Assembly (NCBI GenBank): GCA_023434535.1 | Contig: JAEYSR010000207.1 | Location: forward strand, 1 to 64,000 | Direction of reading: 5' to 3' | DNA: 64,000 bases | Origin: Actinomycetes bacterium | GTDB taxonomy: Bacteria > Actinomycetota > Acidimicrobiia > Acidimicrobiales > Microtrichaceae | Shown here: in pieces, positions 27,628-36,224 of the stretch | Layout of the letters: each line of letters starts with the position of its first letter | How positions within the stretch are numbered: position 1 is the stretch's first letter | Program-made: the position numbers and the translations under genes | The notes under the pieces: model-generated | Seen by the model: only the letters and a program-made list of their open reading frames with translations | What the model was told of the DNA's origin: nothing | Database searches by the model: none

Positions 27628-28568
27628 CCGGCCTGTCCCGCACCCTGGGACTCGTCGGCGACCGGCCGGCCGAGGAGATCCTGCGACGCCTCACGCTCGA
27701 CGTGAACCGCAAGCTCGACGGCATGCTGCACGGCGACTTCCTGGGTCTGGTGCCCGGACGCGGGACCGAGCCCGGCGAGACCCGGGCCTACGAACCCGGC
27801 GATGACGTCCGACGCATCGACTGGAACGTCACGGCGCGCATGCAGGACCCGTACATCCGGGAGACCATCGCGGATCGTGAGCTCGAGGCCTGGCTGGTCG
27901 TCGACCGCTCGGCTCGGTTGGACTTCGGCACGGCGAGCTGCGAGAAGCGGGACCTGGTTCTGGCGGCCTCCGCCGGGGTCGGTCTCCTGACCGGCCGGGG
28001 CGGCAACCGGGTGGGAGCGCTGATCGTCCAGGGCGACCAGCTGAGCACCGTGCCGCCCCGCCACGGACGCACCCACCTGCTCGCCATCCTCGAGCGGATC
28101 ATGGCCACCCCCCGGGGCGACGGGACCGGGGTCGGCGACCTGGCCGGTGCGCTCAAGCGCGCCGGAGCCGTGGCTCCGCGTCGCGGACTCGTCGTGGTGC
28201 TGTCGGACTTCCTCGAGGATCCCGACGTGTGGCGCACCGCGCTCGGGACGGTCGCCCTGCGCCACGCGGTCCTCTGCATCGAGGTCGTCGACCCCCGGGA
28301 GCTGGAGCTGCCCGCCGTCGGACTGGTGCAGTTCAGCGACCCGGCCACCGGTGGAGTCCGCGAGGTCAACACCAACGACGCCACCACCCGGGCCCGCTAC
28401 GCGGAGGCGGCCGCACGCCAGCGGGCGACGATCGCCCACGCCATCCGCAGCGCGGGTGCCGACCACCTCCAGCTGCGCACCGACGGGGACTGGGTGCTGG
28501 ACCTGGCCCGCTACGTGTCCCGCCGACGTAAGCGGGCCGAGCTCGCCGCCACCACGGCACCGCGATGA
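27624..28568 (+). CDS. DUF58 protein (VWA-like) of the MoxR operon
   Basis: Cytosolic DUF58 protein of 314 residues. The family signature is clear: RAYEPGDDVRRIDWNVTAR, followed by a VWA-like fold with LVVDRSARLDFG and VVVLSDFLED. In MoxR systems this protein partners the ATPase and membrane VWA proteins. GTG at 27624 overlaps the moxR stop. No membrane helix is visible, unlike many DUF58 proteins. Confidence 0.9.
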   Translation: MTGLSRTLGLVGDRPAEEILRRLTLDVNRKLDGMLHGDFLGLVPGRGTEPGETRAYEPGDDVRRIDWNVTARMQDPYIRETIADRELEAWLVVDRSARLDFGTASCEKRDLVLAASAGVGLLTGRGGNRVGALIVQGDQLSTVPPRHGRTHLLAILERIMATPRGDGTGVGDLAGALKRAGAVAPRRGLVVVLSDFLEDPDVWRTALGTVALRHAVLCIEVVDPRELELPAVGLVQFSDPATGGVREVNTNDATTRARYAEAAARQRATIAHAIRSAGADHLQLRTDGDWVLDLARYVSRRRKRAELAATTAPR

Positions 28569-28588
28569 CGCCGGGAGCTGACAGGACG

Positions 28589-28657
28589 ATGAACGGATCC
28601 GACACCACCGTGGCCGACGGCGCCACGGTCCAGATGACTGAGATCGACGATGACTGA
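28589..28657 (+). CDS. Possible 22-residue ORF between DUF58 and VWA genes
   Basis: An acidic peptide (MNGSDTTVADGATVQMTEIDDD) preceded by AGGA and ending inside the start of the next gene. It could couple translation or be chance. The nine bases ATGACTGAG occur twice at its end, the second copy being the start of the VWA gene. Confidence 0.3.
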   Translation: MNGSDTTVADGATVQMTEIDDD

Positions 28658-29621
28658 GTGGTTCCTCCAACCCGAACGACTGTGGCTCCTGCTCGTCGTC
28701 GTCGGCCTCGCCGGCCTGTACGTCGCGCTGCAGTTCACCAAGCCCCGGTACGCGGTGCGGTTCTCCAACCTGGCGCTGCTCGACTCCGTGGCCCCCAAGC
28801 GGCCGGGATGGCGTCGCCACGTCGTGGCCGGATGCTTCCTCCTCGCCACCGCCGTGCTCGTCGCGGCGTTCGCCCAGCCGATCATGACCGAGAAGGTCCC
28901 GTCCGAGCGATCCACCATCGTCCTGGCCATCGACACCTCGCTGTCCATGGCGGCGACCGACGTCGCGCCGAACCGGATCGAGGCCGCCCAGGCCGCGGCC
29001 AAGGAGTTCATCGACGAGCTCCCCGACCAGCTCAACGTCGGGCTCATCAGCTTCGCCGGCAGCGCCCAGCTCCTGGTTCCGCCCACCCAGGACCACGCCA
29101 AGGTCAACGCGGCGATCGACGGGCTCGAGCTGGACAAGTCGACCGCCATCGGCGACGCCTCCAAGCTCGCCGTGCAGGTGATCGAGGACCAGGCCCGCGG
29201 CACCGACGGCGAGAAGGTCGACGGAGCCGTCGTGCTGATGTCCGACGGAGAGACCACCGTCGGGCTCCCCACCGCGGACGCCATCCCGATCGCCAAGGAC
29301 GCCGGCGTGGCCATCTCCACGATCGCCTACGGCACCCAGGACGGCGAGATCACGGTCGACACCGACGGCGACGGCGTGGGCCAGCGCACCAGGGTGCCGG
29401 TCAACGTGGACGAGCTGCGGGGCCTGGCGGAGGGCACCGGCGGCACCGCCTACACCGCCGAGACGGCGCAGGACCTGCGGTCGGTCTACTCGGAGCTGGG
29501 CTCGACGATCGGCTACGACGAGGAGGAGCAGGAGGTCACGTACCGCTTCGTCGGCCTCAGCCTGGTGCTGCTGCTCGTCGGTGCGGGCTTCTCGCTCCGC
29601 TGGTTCAGCCGCCTCCCCTGA
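28650..29621 (+). CDS. Membrane VWA-domain protein (BatA-like)
   Basis: 323 residues: two N-terminal helices (LWLLLVVVGLAGLYVAL; RHVVAGCFLLATAVLVAAFA), an extracytoplasmic VWA domain (about 85-285) with the MIDAS motif DTSLSM and later TAIGDA and LMSDGETT, and a C-terminal helix (SLVLLLVGAGFSL). DTDGDGVG inside the domain is calcium-loop-like. This is the BatA arrangement; no BatB or BatD gene follows, so the operon is short. It ends in a perfect palindrome before convergent smc. Confidence 0.92.
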   Translation: MTEWFLQPERLWLLLVVVGLAGLYVALQFTKPRYAVRFSNLALLDSVAPKRPGWRRHVVAGCFLLATAVLVAAFAQPIMTEKVPSERSTIVLAIDTSLSMAATDVAPNRIEAAQAAAKEFIDELPDQLNVGLISFAGSAQLLVPPTQDHAKVNAAIDGLELDKSTAIGDASKLAVQVIEDQARGTDGEKVDGAVVLMSDGETTVGLPTADAIPIAKDAGVAISTIAYGTQDGEITVDTDGDGVGQRTRVPVNVDELRGLAEGTGGTAYTAETAQDLRSVYSELGSTIGYDEEEQEVTYRFVGLSLVLLLVGAGFSLRWFSRLP

Positions 29622-29631
29622 CCCGAACCGG

Positions 29632-29679
29632 CTCTGTCCTGCTGGGCACACCCGATCGGGTGTGCCCAGCAGGACAGAG
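29632..29679. terminator. Perfect 48-bp palindrome, CTCTGT family copy B
   Basis: CTCTGTCCTGCTGGGCAC continues to the centre at 29655/29656, and the right arm is its exact complement (24 + 24 bases, no mismatch). It lies 10 bases after the VWA stop and 12 before the smc stop, so it can serve both convergent transcripts as a bidirectional terminator. Its sequence is related to copy A at 10101-10150. Confidence 0.75.
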
Positions 29680-29691
29680 TTGGGCTCACGG

Positions 29692-32600
29692 TCAGTCGAG
29701 GACGGTGGCGGCGCGCTCGGAGACGACCTTGGACGAGCCGGCCGGCTCCATCGTCACGCCGTACAGGACGTCGGCGGCCTCCATGGTGCGCTTCTGGTGG
29801 CTGACGACGATCAGCTGCGCCGCGTCGCGGAACTCGGCGATGAGGTCCAGGAACCGGTGCAGGTTCACGTCGTCCAGCGCGGCCTCGACCTCGTCCATGA
29901 CGTAGAAGGGCGACGGCCGCGACCGGAACACCGCGAACAGGTACGCCAGCGCGGTGAGCGAGCGCTCGCCGCCCGACAGGAGCGACAGCTTCCGGACGTT
30001 CTTGCCCGACGGACGTGCCTCCAGCTCGATGCCGGTCTCCAGCAGGTTGTCGGGGTCGGTCAGCTTCAGCCGACCCTGGCCGCCCGGGAACAGCGTCTCG
30101 AACAGCAGCGTGAAGTTCTGGCTCACGTCGGCGTAGGCCGCGGCGAAGACGTTGACGATCTCCTCGTCGACCGCCTTGATCACCTTCGACAGCTCCCGGC
30201 GCGTCTGGCGGATGTCCTCCAGCTGCGACTCCAGGAACGTGTGGCGGGTCGACAGCTCGTCGAACTCCTGCAACGCCAGCGGGTTGATCGGGCCCATGAG
30301 GCGCAGCTCCCGCTCGAGCTCGCGCACCCGGGCCGGGGCCGACACCCCGTCGGGCAGCAGCGGGCACTCGGTCGCCATGGCCGCTTCGGGTTCGGTGTCC
30401 AGGTCGTGGCGCAGCGCCTCCACGGCGGTGTCCAGGCGCATGCGGGACTCGGCGTCCGCGATCTCGGCCTTCTGGAGCTGGGCCCGGGTCGACTCCAGCT
30501 CCCGCTCGGCCGTGGTCCTCTCCGACCGCAGTCCGTCGAGCAGGTTGGTGACCTCCCGGGTGGCCTCGGACTGACGGCGGCGCTCCTCGCGCAGCGACGC
30601 CAACGTGGGCTCCACCACGGCGAGCCGGTCCGTCACGAACGCCTGGAGGCGCTCGGTCGCGACCACCCGGGCTTCCAGCAGGATCCGTCGGTCCGCCGCC
30701 TCGGCCACCTCGGCCTGGTTGCGCTCCAGCCGCTCGCCGACCTGGGCCAGTCGGGCACCGACGTAGCGGCGACGCTCGTCGAGGGCGGCGACGCGGACGT
30801 CGAGGTCGGTCCGTCGGGCCCGCACCTCCGCGACCCGGGTCTCGAGCTGCTCGCGGGCCTCGGCCATCCGTCGGGCCTGTTCGCCGAGCTCGGCCTCGGC
30901 CGCCTCCAGGGCGGGCAGGCGCTCGGCCAGCTCCGCCACCCGGACCTGCTCCCGGGACAGCCGCTCGACGAGCTCGTCGAGATGCGCGCCGAGGGCGTCC
31001 AGCTCTCCTGCCGCCTCCTGTGCGTCGGAGTCCAGGCGCTGCACCTTGTCGGCCAGCGCCCGGCGGTCGTCGACCGCCCGGTCCCGTCCGCGCACCGCTC
31101 GCTGCTCCGCGTCGCGTGCCTCGGCCACCGCGCCCCGTGCCGTCTCCACGCCTCGCCGGGCCTGGTCGCGCTCGGCCACGGCCCGCTCGGCGCGCTCCCT
31201 CGCCTCGTCGAGGGCTGCGCCCGTCGCGCCGGAGCCGGCGGCCCTGAGCCGCCACCCTGCGGCGCCGAAGCGATCCCCGCGCCGGGTGACCACGACCGCG
31301 CCGGGCGTCGTCAGCGATGCCGAGATGGCCCCGTCGAGGTCGCCCTCGACCACGACGGCATCGATCAGGAGGGCGTCGAGCACCGCGTCGATCCCGGTGG
31401 ACGACACGCCGGCTCCGGCCGCGGGTCGGACGTGGCGCCGGACGGGCTCTCCCCCGCCGGGCAGCGCCGCGGGGCCGGTCGTGGAGCGGGTCGCTCCCAG
31501 GGCGAGCACCGCGCCGCGGTGGTCGCCGTTCTCGAGGGCGGCGAGCGCCCGGCGCCCGGCGTCCACGTCGGCCACGACGACCGCACCGAGCGCCTCACCG
31601 GCCGCGGCCTCGAAGGCCTCCTCCCAGCCGGGATCCACGTCGACGAGGTCCAGGAGCGTGCCGAGAACGCCGTCGAGCCCGCTCAGGCGCTCGGCACCGG
31701 CCCGCTGCCGAGCCTCGTCCAGAGCGAGCGACAGGGCCTCGGCGCGGGCGGTCCACGCCGAGGCATCGGTCTCGGCGTCGGTGGCGGTCGACTCGGCGAC
31801 GGCCAGCTGCCGCTCGGTGGCGGCGCGGGCCTCGGCGGCGGCCGTCGCCGCCGCGTCCAGCGCCGGCGCCTCGGCGTCCGCCTGCTCGGCCGTGCGCGCC
31901 GTGTCGTCGCGTTCGGCGATGAGGCGCTCCACGCGCTCGCGCAGCGAACCCTGCCGGAGCGCCAGACGCTCCCGGTCGGCCGAGGTGCGGTCGATCGCCG
32001 AGCGCAGCGCAGCGAGCTCGCCGCGGGCCGCCGACGCCTCGCCAGAGGGGGCCGGCACGCCCTCGCCCCACTCCTCGGCGAACGCCGCCCGTCGACCGGC
32101 CAGGTCCGACTCGAGCTCGGCCAGGGCCTCGACCTCGTCGGTGACCGACACGCCGTCCCGCTCGATCTGGGCGGCTTCCTCCGACAGCTGGCTGTGCTCG
32201 GCCTCCAGCGACGCGATGACGGCGCCGTCGACCGACGCGCCGAGCTCCCGGTCGAGGTTGCGACGGCGCTCGGCGAGCAGCGCCAGCTGGCCGCGACCCT
32301 TCTCGGCGACCTTCTCGTAGCGGACGAGCACGTCGCCGAGATCGCGTCCACCGAGGGCCGACAGCTGGGCCTCGGCGGCCAGGATGCGGGCGTCGAGGTC
32401 CGACAGGACCGCCCGGAACCGCTGGTCCGCGCCGCGCAGGTCGGCCTGGGTCCGCGACGACTCCTCGAGCTGGGAGCGCAGGCGCAGCAGCTCGCGGCCC
32501 GCCAGGTGGACCCGCAGTGCGGTGAGCTCCGCGACCAGGCTGCCGTGGCGACGGGCGGCGTCGGCCTGTCGCTCCAGCGGGCGCAGCTGACGTCGCACCT

Positions 32601-33189
32601 CCCGCAGCAGGTCGTTGATGCGGGTGAGGTTGGCCTCGGTGGCCTGGAGACGCCGCTCCGCACGCTCCTTGCGGCGCCGGAACTTCAGGACGCCGGCGGC
32701 CTCCTCGATGATGAGCCGTCGCTCCTCGGGCCGGGCGTTCAGGACGCCGTCGATGTTGCCCTGGGAGATGATCACGTGCTGCTGGCGACCGACTCCGGAG
32801 TCCGACAGGAGCTCCTGGATGTCCAGCAGTCGGCAGGGCACGCCGTTGATCGCGTACTCGCTGTCGCCGGAGCGGAACAGGAGGCGTGTGATCGTGACCT
32901 CGGTGAACTCGATGGGCAGGAGTCCGGCCGAGTTGTCGATCGTCAGGGAGACCTCGGCACGACCGAGCTGGGGCAGCTTGGAGGTGCCGGCGAAGATGAC
33001 GTCGTCCATCTTCTGGGACCGCACCGCCGACGGCGCCTGGGCACCGAGCACCCAGCCGATGGCGTCGACCACGTTGGACTTGCCGGATCCGTTCGGACCG
33101 ACCACGACGGTGACGCCCGGTTCGAGCGACAGCGTGGCGGCCTCGGCGAAGGACTTGAAGCCCTTGATCTGGAGGGACTTGAGGAACAC
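29692..33189 (-). CDS. smc: Chromosome partition protein SMC
   Basis: Condensin ATPase of 1165 residues. Walker A GPNGSGKSN at about 32-40, long coiled coils, a hinge around 500-650 (GLDGVLGTLLDLVDVD), the second coil, then signature LLSGGERSLTALAYLF near 1070 and Walker B YVMDEVEAALDD. GTG at 33187-33189 follows GGGGAGAG. It is the last gene of the acpP-rnc-fpg-smc group, 14 bases after fpg. Partners ScpA and ScpB are not in the window. Confidence 0.97.
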   Translation of the reverse strand: MFLKSLQIKGFKSFAEAATLSLEPGVTVVVGPNGSGKSNVVDAIGWVLGAQAPSAVRSQKMDDVIFAGTSKLPQLGRAEVSLTIDNSAGLLPIEFTEVTITRLLFRSGDSEYAINGVPCRLLDIQELLSDSGVGRQQHVIISQGNIDGVLNARPEERRLIIEEAAGVLKFRRRKERAERRLQATEANLTRINDLLREVRRQLRPLERQADAARRHGSLVAELTALRVHLAGRELLRLRSQLEESSRTQADLRGADQRFRAVLSDLDARILAAEAQLSALGGRDLGDVLVRYEKVAEKGRGQLALLAERRRNLDRELGASVDGAVIASLEAEHSQLSEEAAQIERDGVSVTDEVEALAELESDLAGRRAAFAEEWGEGVPAPSGEASAARGELAALRSAIDRTSADRERLALRQGSLRERVERLIAERDDTARTAEQADAEAPALDAAATAAAEARAATERQLAVAESTATDAETDASAWTARAEALSLALDEARQRAGAERLSGLDGVLGTLLDLVDVDPGWEEAFEAAAGEALGAVVVADVDAGRRALAALENGDHRGAVLALGATRSTTGPAALPGGGEPVRRHVRPAAGAGVSSTGIDAVLDALLIDAVVVEGDLDGAISASLTTPGAVVVTRRGDRFGAAGWRLRAAGSGATGAALDEARERAERAVAERDQARRGVETARGAVAEARDAEQRAVRGRDRAVDDRRALADKVQRLDSDAQEAAGELDALGAHLDELVERLSREQVRVAELAERLPALEAAEAELGEQARRMAEAREQLETRVAEVRARRTDLDVRVAALDERRRYVGARLAQVGERLERNQAEVAEAADRRILLEARVVATERLQAFVTDRLAVVEPTLASLREERRRQSEATREVTNLLDGLRSERTTAERELESTRAQLQKAEIADAESRMRLDTAVEALRHDLDTEPEAAMATECPLLPDGVSAPARVRELERELRLMGPINPLALQEFDELSTRHTFLESQLEDIRQTRRELSKVIKAVDEEIVNVFAAAYADVSQNFTLLFETLFPGGQGRLKLTDPDNLLETGIELEARPSGKNVRKLSLLSGGERSLTALAYLFAVFRSRPSPFYVMDEVEAALDDVNLHRFLDLIAEFRDAAQLIVVSHQKRTMEAADVLYGVTMEPAGSSKVVSERAATVLD

Positions 33190-33203
33190 AGCTCTCCCCG
33201 CCG

Positions 33204-34037
33204 TCAGACCTGGGTCTGCTCGCAGTAGTACGTGTAGCCGCTGCCGAACCGGGTCTTCACGATCGGCCCACGGGCCCGCGGGCTCATCTCACCGTCGCGC
33301 TTGTAGACGGAGAGGTACTCCGTGTACTCGCCGGGCTTGCCCGAGAGGTTGACCCAGCCGTCGTCGCCCAGGGAGGTGCCGCCGTACTTCACCGCTTCGT
33401 GGACCGTCTCGACGACGGCGCGGTAGAGGCGGCGGATCTCCTGCGCCGACAGCGACGTCGTCTGGCGGTCGTAGCGGAGTCCCGAGTGGAACAGGACCTC
33501 GTCGGAGTACATCGGGCCGATCCCCACCAGGAACGTGGGGTCCATGAGCACCGACTTGAGCCGACCGTCGCGGCGCAGCAGCTGCTCGCCGAACGTGGTC
33601 CAGGAGATCGGTTCGTCGACCGCGTCGAGGCCGAGGGTCGTCAGCTCCGGATGGACCTCCTCGAGCGCCTCGGTGGCGATGAGCTCGACGGTCGAGGCCT
33701 TCTTGGGGTCCACGAGTCGCAGCTGCCCGCCCTGGGTGAACGTGATGATGAGGCCGGTCCCGGTCTCGACGGGCTCCTTGGCCTGGACCTTGACCAGCTT
33801 GGCCTTGTCCCCGAGCGACAGGACCAGCAGGTGGGTGTCCTCCACGCCGAGGACGATCAGGGTCCCCTTGCGGTCCGCGCTGGTCAGCTTGGCGCCGACG
33901 AGCGCAGTGGTGAACGCCTTCTTGGCGGGCGTCTTGAGGAAGCCCGTCCCCGGCACCTCCACGTCCTTGACCTTCTTGTCGACGACCTCTCGTTCCAGGT
34001 CTCGTCGCAGCAGCTCCAGCTCCGGCAACTCAGGCAT
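33204..34037 (-). CDS. Fpg/Nei-family DNA glycosylase lacking the zinc-finger cysteines
   Basis: At the canonical mutM position between rnc and smc, but atypical. The N-terminal MPELPELELL keeps the catalytic Pro2 and Glu3. The conserved Lys of the first domain (Lys57 of E. coli Fpg) appears as Thr59, and the HLGMSG loop reads LSLGDKA. In the C-terminal hairpin three of four zinc cysteines are gone (RDGEMSPRARGPI; YYCEQTQV keeps only Cys272) and the finger Arg is absent. This resembles 'zincless finger' members of the family. Lesion specificity is uncertain. 277 residues; ATG at 34035-34037. Confidence 0.88.
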   Translation of the reverse strand: MPELPELELLRRDLEREVVDKKVKDVEVPGTGFLKTPAKKAFTTALVGAKLTSADRKGTLIVLGVEDTHLLVLSLGDKAKLVKVQAKEPVETGTGLIITFTQGGQLRLVDPKKASTVELIATEALEEVHPELTTLGLDAVDEPISWTTFGEQLLRRDGRLKSVLMDPTFLVGIGPMYSDEVLFHSGLRYDRQTTSLSAQEIRRLYRAVVETVHEAVKYGGTSLGDDGWVNLSGKPGEYTEYLSVYKRDGEMSPRARGPIVKTRFGSGYTYYCEQTQV

Positions 34038-34821
34038 CGGATCTCCCCTCCCCACGATCGACGTGGTGCCCGGCGTCATCGGGCTCCGCCGCACCAGGTG
34101 GCGCGGACAGGTGTTCGGTGGCCTCGCGGGCGGCTGCCTGCTCGGCCTCCTTCTTGGTGCGGCCCTCGCCGCTCCCCCAGCGCTCGCCCCGGAGGCGCAC
34201 GACGGCGCGGAACACCTTCTCGTGCTCGGGGCCCTCTTCGCTCAGCTCGTAGCGGGGCAGCTCGCCGAACCGGTGCGCCGCCACCTCCTGCAGCCGGGAC
34301 TTGTGGTCGCTCGCCACGTCGCCCGACACGACGCCGTCGATCCGCTCGTCCAGCAACCCGAGCACCACGGACCGGGCGGCGTCGATGCCGCCGTCCAGGT
34401 ACACCGCTCCGATGACGCCCTCCATGGCGTCGGCCAGGATCGAGGTCTTGGACCGGCCTCCGGTGGCCTCCTCGCCCTTGCCCAGCAGGAGCACGTCGCC
34501 GAGCCCGACCGAGCGGGCAACGCCGGCGAGGGCGGTCGCGGACACCAGCTCGGAGCGTCGACGGGCGAGCACGCCCTCGCTGGATCCCGGCGAGCCGCGG
34601 TACAGGTGGTCGGTGACGACGACGCCGAGCACGGAGTCGCCGAGGAACTCGAGGCGCTCGTTCGACTCGACCCCGCCGTGCTCGGAGCACCACGAGCGGT
34701 GGCGCAGCGCGAGGTCGAGCAGTGCGGCGTCGACGAAGCGGTAGCCGATCCGGCGGCAGAGCTCGTCGCGGAGCAGTCCGAGGGCGCTTCCCGCACCTCC
34801 TGCACCGACGGCGTCGTCCAT
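34030..34821 (-). CDS. rnc: Ribonuclease III
   Basis: Double-strand-specific RNase that processes rRNA precursors. The catalytic domain contains the signature NERLEFLGDSVLG and DAMEGVIGAVYLDGG, followed by a dsRNA-binding domain (HKSRLQEVAAHRFGELP; GEGRTKKEAEQAAA) and a short acidic tail. I prefer the ATG at 34819-34821 (after AAGGA), giving 263 residues; an upstream ATG at 34926 would add 35 low-complexity residues and overlap acpP by 32 bases. The stop overlaps fpg by eight bases. Confidence 0.94.
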   Translation of the reverse strand: MDDAVGAGGAGSALGLLRDELCRRIGYRFVDAALLDLALRHRSWCSEHGGVESNERLEFLGDSVLGVVVTDHLYRGSPGSSEGVLARRRSELVSATALAGVARSVGLGDVLLLGKGEEATGGRSKTSILADAMEGVIGAVYLDGGIDAARSVVLGLLDERIDGVVSGDVASDHKSRLQEVAAHRFGELPRYELSEEGPEHEKVFRAVVRLRGERWGSGEGRTKKEAEQAAAREATEHLSAPPGAAEPDDAGHHVDRGEGRSDA

Positions 34822-34894
34822 CCCGGCGACGTCCTTCACAGCGGTCGCCGCACGCGACGACGCGCCGAGGTCCGTCGCGGTCGCAGCGGAGGCC

Positions 34895-35182
34895 TCAGAG
34901 TCGGGCGACGACGTAGTCGACGGCATCGCGGACGGTCTTCAGGTCTTCGAGATCCTCGTCCTCGATGCGGAAGCCGACGCTGCGCTCTCCCAGCTCCGCC
35001 TCCAGCCCCTCGACCAGCTCGATCAGTGCGAGCGAGCTCGCGTGGAGGTCCTCCGCGAAGGAGTCGCCCTCGTCGATGGTCGACGGGTCGATCTCGAGGA
35101 TCTCGGCCAACAGGTCCTTGACCAGCTGGAGGACCTCGGGGCGCTCGATGGGACCCTGTTGGACGTGCGTCTCAGCGGGCAC
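34895..35182 (-). CDS. acpP: Acyl carrier protein
   Basis: Carries acyl chains on phosphopantetheine. The 95 residues form the four-helix ACP: LVKDLLAEILEIDPSTI, DSFAEDLHASSLALIELVEGLE, then IEDEDLEDLKTVRDAVDYV. The attachment site usually reads DSL; here it is SSL, with Ser50 as the predicted modified residue. The N-terminus (about 15 residues) is longer than in E. coli. GTG at 35182 follows AGGAGAG. The gene precedes rnc, as in fab-acpP-rnc clusters of other bacteria, but no fab genes are here. Confidence 0.9.
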   Translation of the reverse strand: MPAETHVQQGPIERPEVLQLVKDLLAEILEIDPSTIDEGDSFAEDLHASSLALIELVEGLEAELGERSVGFRIEDEDLEDLKTVRDAVDYVVARL

Positions 35183-35207
35183 GGTGGCTGCTGCTCTCCT
35201 CGGTCGG

Positions 35208-35225
35208 ACCCGGGACGACCCGGGT
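35208..35225 (-). promoter_or_regulatory. Hairpin in the acpP leader
   Basis: ACCCGGG, loop ACGA, CCCGGGT: a perfect 7-bp stem about eight bases after the predicted start near 35232. Confidence 0.45.
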
Positions 35226-35238
35226 GGTGTGGCCGGTC

Positions 35239-35244
35239 ACTGTA
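35239..35244 (-). promoter_or_regulatory. -10 element of the acpP-rnc-fpg-smc operon
   Basis: TACAGT on the minus strand with an unconvincing -35. It lies in the 194-base gap between rpmF and acpP. Confidence 0.5.
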
Positions 35245-35376
35245 ACCGTTCTCAGCTTGGGGCGACGGGCATCCCGAGTCGCCTGAGGCGTCGATCCGAA
35301 CGTGGTTCGGGCGCGTCGCGACGGGCGAGGACGCGCCGGGTGGCGCGGGATCACGACGCTGCAGCGAGGTCGGTGC

Positions 35377-35556
35377 TCAGTCGACGTCGATGGCCTGGCG
35401 GCCGCCGTACCAACCGCAGTTGCCGCACACCACGTGGGGCTGCTTCACGGCGTTGCACCGGGGGCAGACGCTGCGGGACGGAACCTTGACCGTCCAGTTG
35501 GACGCCCTCCGGCTACGGGTCTTGGCCTTGGATGTCTTCTTCTTGGGAACTGCCAT
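35377..35556 (-). CDS. rpmF: 50S ribosomal protein L32
   Basis: bL32 of 59 residues: MAVPKKKTSKAKTRSRRAS, then CPRCNAVKQPHVVCGNCGWYGGRQ (two CxxC pairs, zinc-binding form), ending AIDVD. The coding sequence was read directly from the minus strand. It follows DUF177 by 100 bases, the common yceD-rpmF order. Confidence 0.96.
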   Translation of the reverse strand: MAVPKKKTSKAKTRSRRASNWTVKVPSRSVCPRCNAVKQPHVVCGNCGWYGGRQAIDVD

Positions 35557-35656
35557 CGTTCGTCTCTTCGCGCGTCGAGTTCAGTGGATTCGTCGTGGCG
35601 ACTGGCCGGGGGCTCCGGAACCGTGAGGTCACGCGGCCCGTCCGGCGGGCGACGGA

Positions 35657-36190
35657 TCACTCTAGCGGATCGTCGGGGGCCGGGTCGAAGCGCAGCTCGT
35701 CGAGTGCGGGCCAGCGAGGGTCGGCCGGCGGCGCCTCGTCGGACCCGGTGACCACCGGGAAGTGCTCGGGGTCGGGTCCGGCGCAGTCCTCGCGGCACAG
35801 CGGCGCCAGCGGGAGCGCCAGGACGGCGGCGTCGTGCACCAGCGGTCCCAGGTCCACGACGTCGCCGTCGAGCGGCAGCAGGTCCTCGTCGACCGGCGAA
35901 TCGGAGAACACCTCGCGGAGCTCGGCCACGGCCGTGCCGGTCGTGTCCTCCAGGCAGCGGCGACAGGGCCCCTCCCACGGGACGCTCAGGGTGCCGCTGA
36001 CGGTGATGCCGTCGCTCAGCGATTCGAGCACGACGTCGAGGTGGCCGGGCCGGCCGGGAGGCACCGCAGCGGTGCTGACCGAGATGCCGTCGAGGTCGAT
36101 GTCCCGGTCGACCTCCAGGCGGTCGCCGGGATGGCGACGCAGGTCGGCCACGCCGATGCGCAGCCGCGGGTCGGACGTGCCGACGCTCAT
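35657..36190 (-). CDS. DUF177/YceD protein
   Basis: 177-residue YceD-family protein required for 23S rRNA accumulation in some bacteria. Typical segments: LEVDRDIDLDGISV, SGTLSVPWEGPCRRCLEDTTG, and LCREDCAGPDPEHFP. The two Cys pairs (CRRC, CREDC) may bind zinc. Its place immediately before rpmF is the normal one. The ATG is at 36188-36190. Confidence 0.88.
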   Translation of the reverse strand: MSVGTSDPRLRIGVADLRRHPGDRLEVDRDIDLDGISVSTAAVPPGRPGHLDVVLESLSDGITVSGTLSVPWEGPCRRCLEDTTGTAVAELREVFSDSPVDEDLLPLDGDVVDLGPLVHDAAVLALPLAPLCREDCAGPDPEHFPVVTGSDEAPPADPRWPALDELRFDPAPDDPLE

Positions 36191-36224
36191 CGCGGCCCGG
36201 CCTCCGCCGGTCGAGCCGCCACCG

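Noticed and set aside
25323..28568. Possible giant protein joining sequence opposite ftsY to the DUF58 gene
   Set aside because: The DUF58 part starts at a GTG overlapping the moxR stop; the upstream part is antisense to ftsY and out of frame with moxR.
29581..33228. Plus-strand open frame of about 1215 codons opposite smc
   Set aside because: It is antisense to a complete SMC protein and consists of low-complexity Gly/Arg/Gln/Glu/His sequence, an artefact of high GC content.
34037..34926. Longest start for rnc at 34926
   Set aside because: It would overlap acpP by 32 bases and add a low-complexity N-terminus; the ATG at 34821 has a ribosome site and a family-like beginning.
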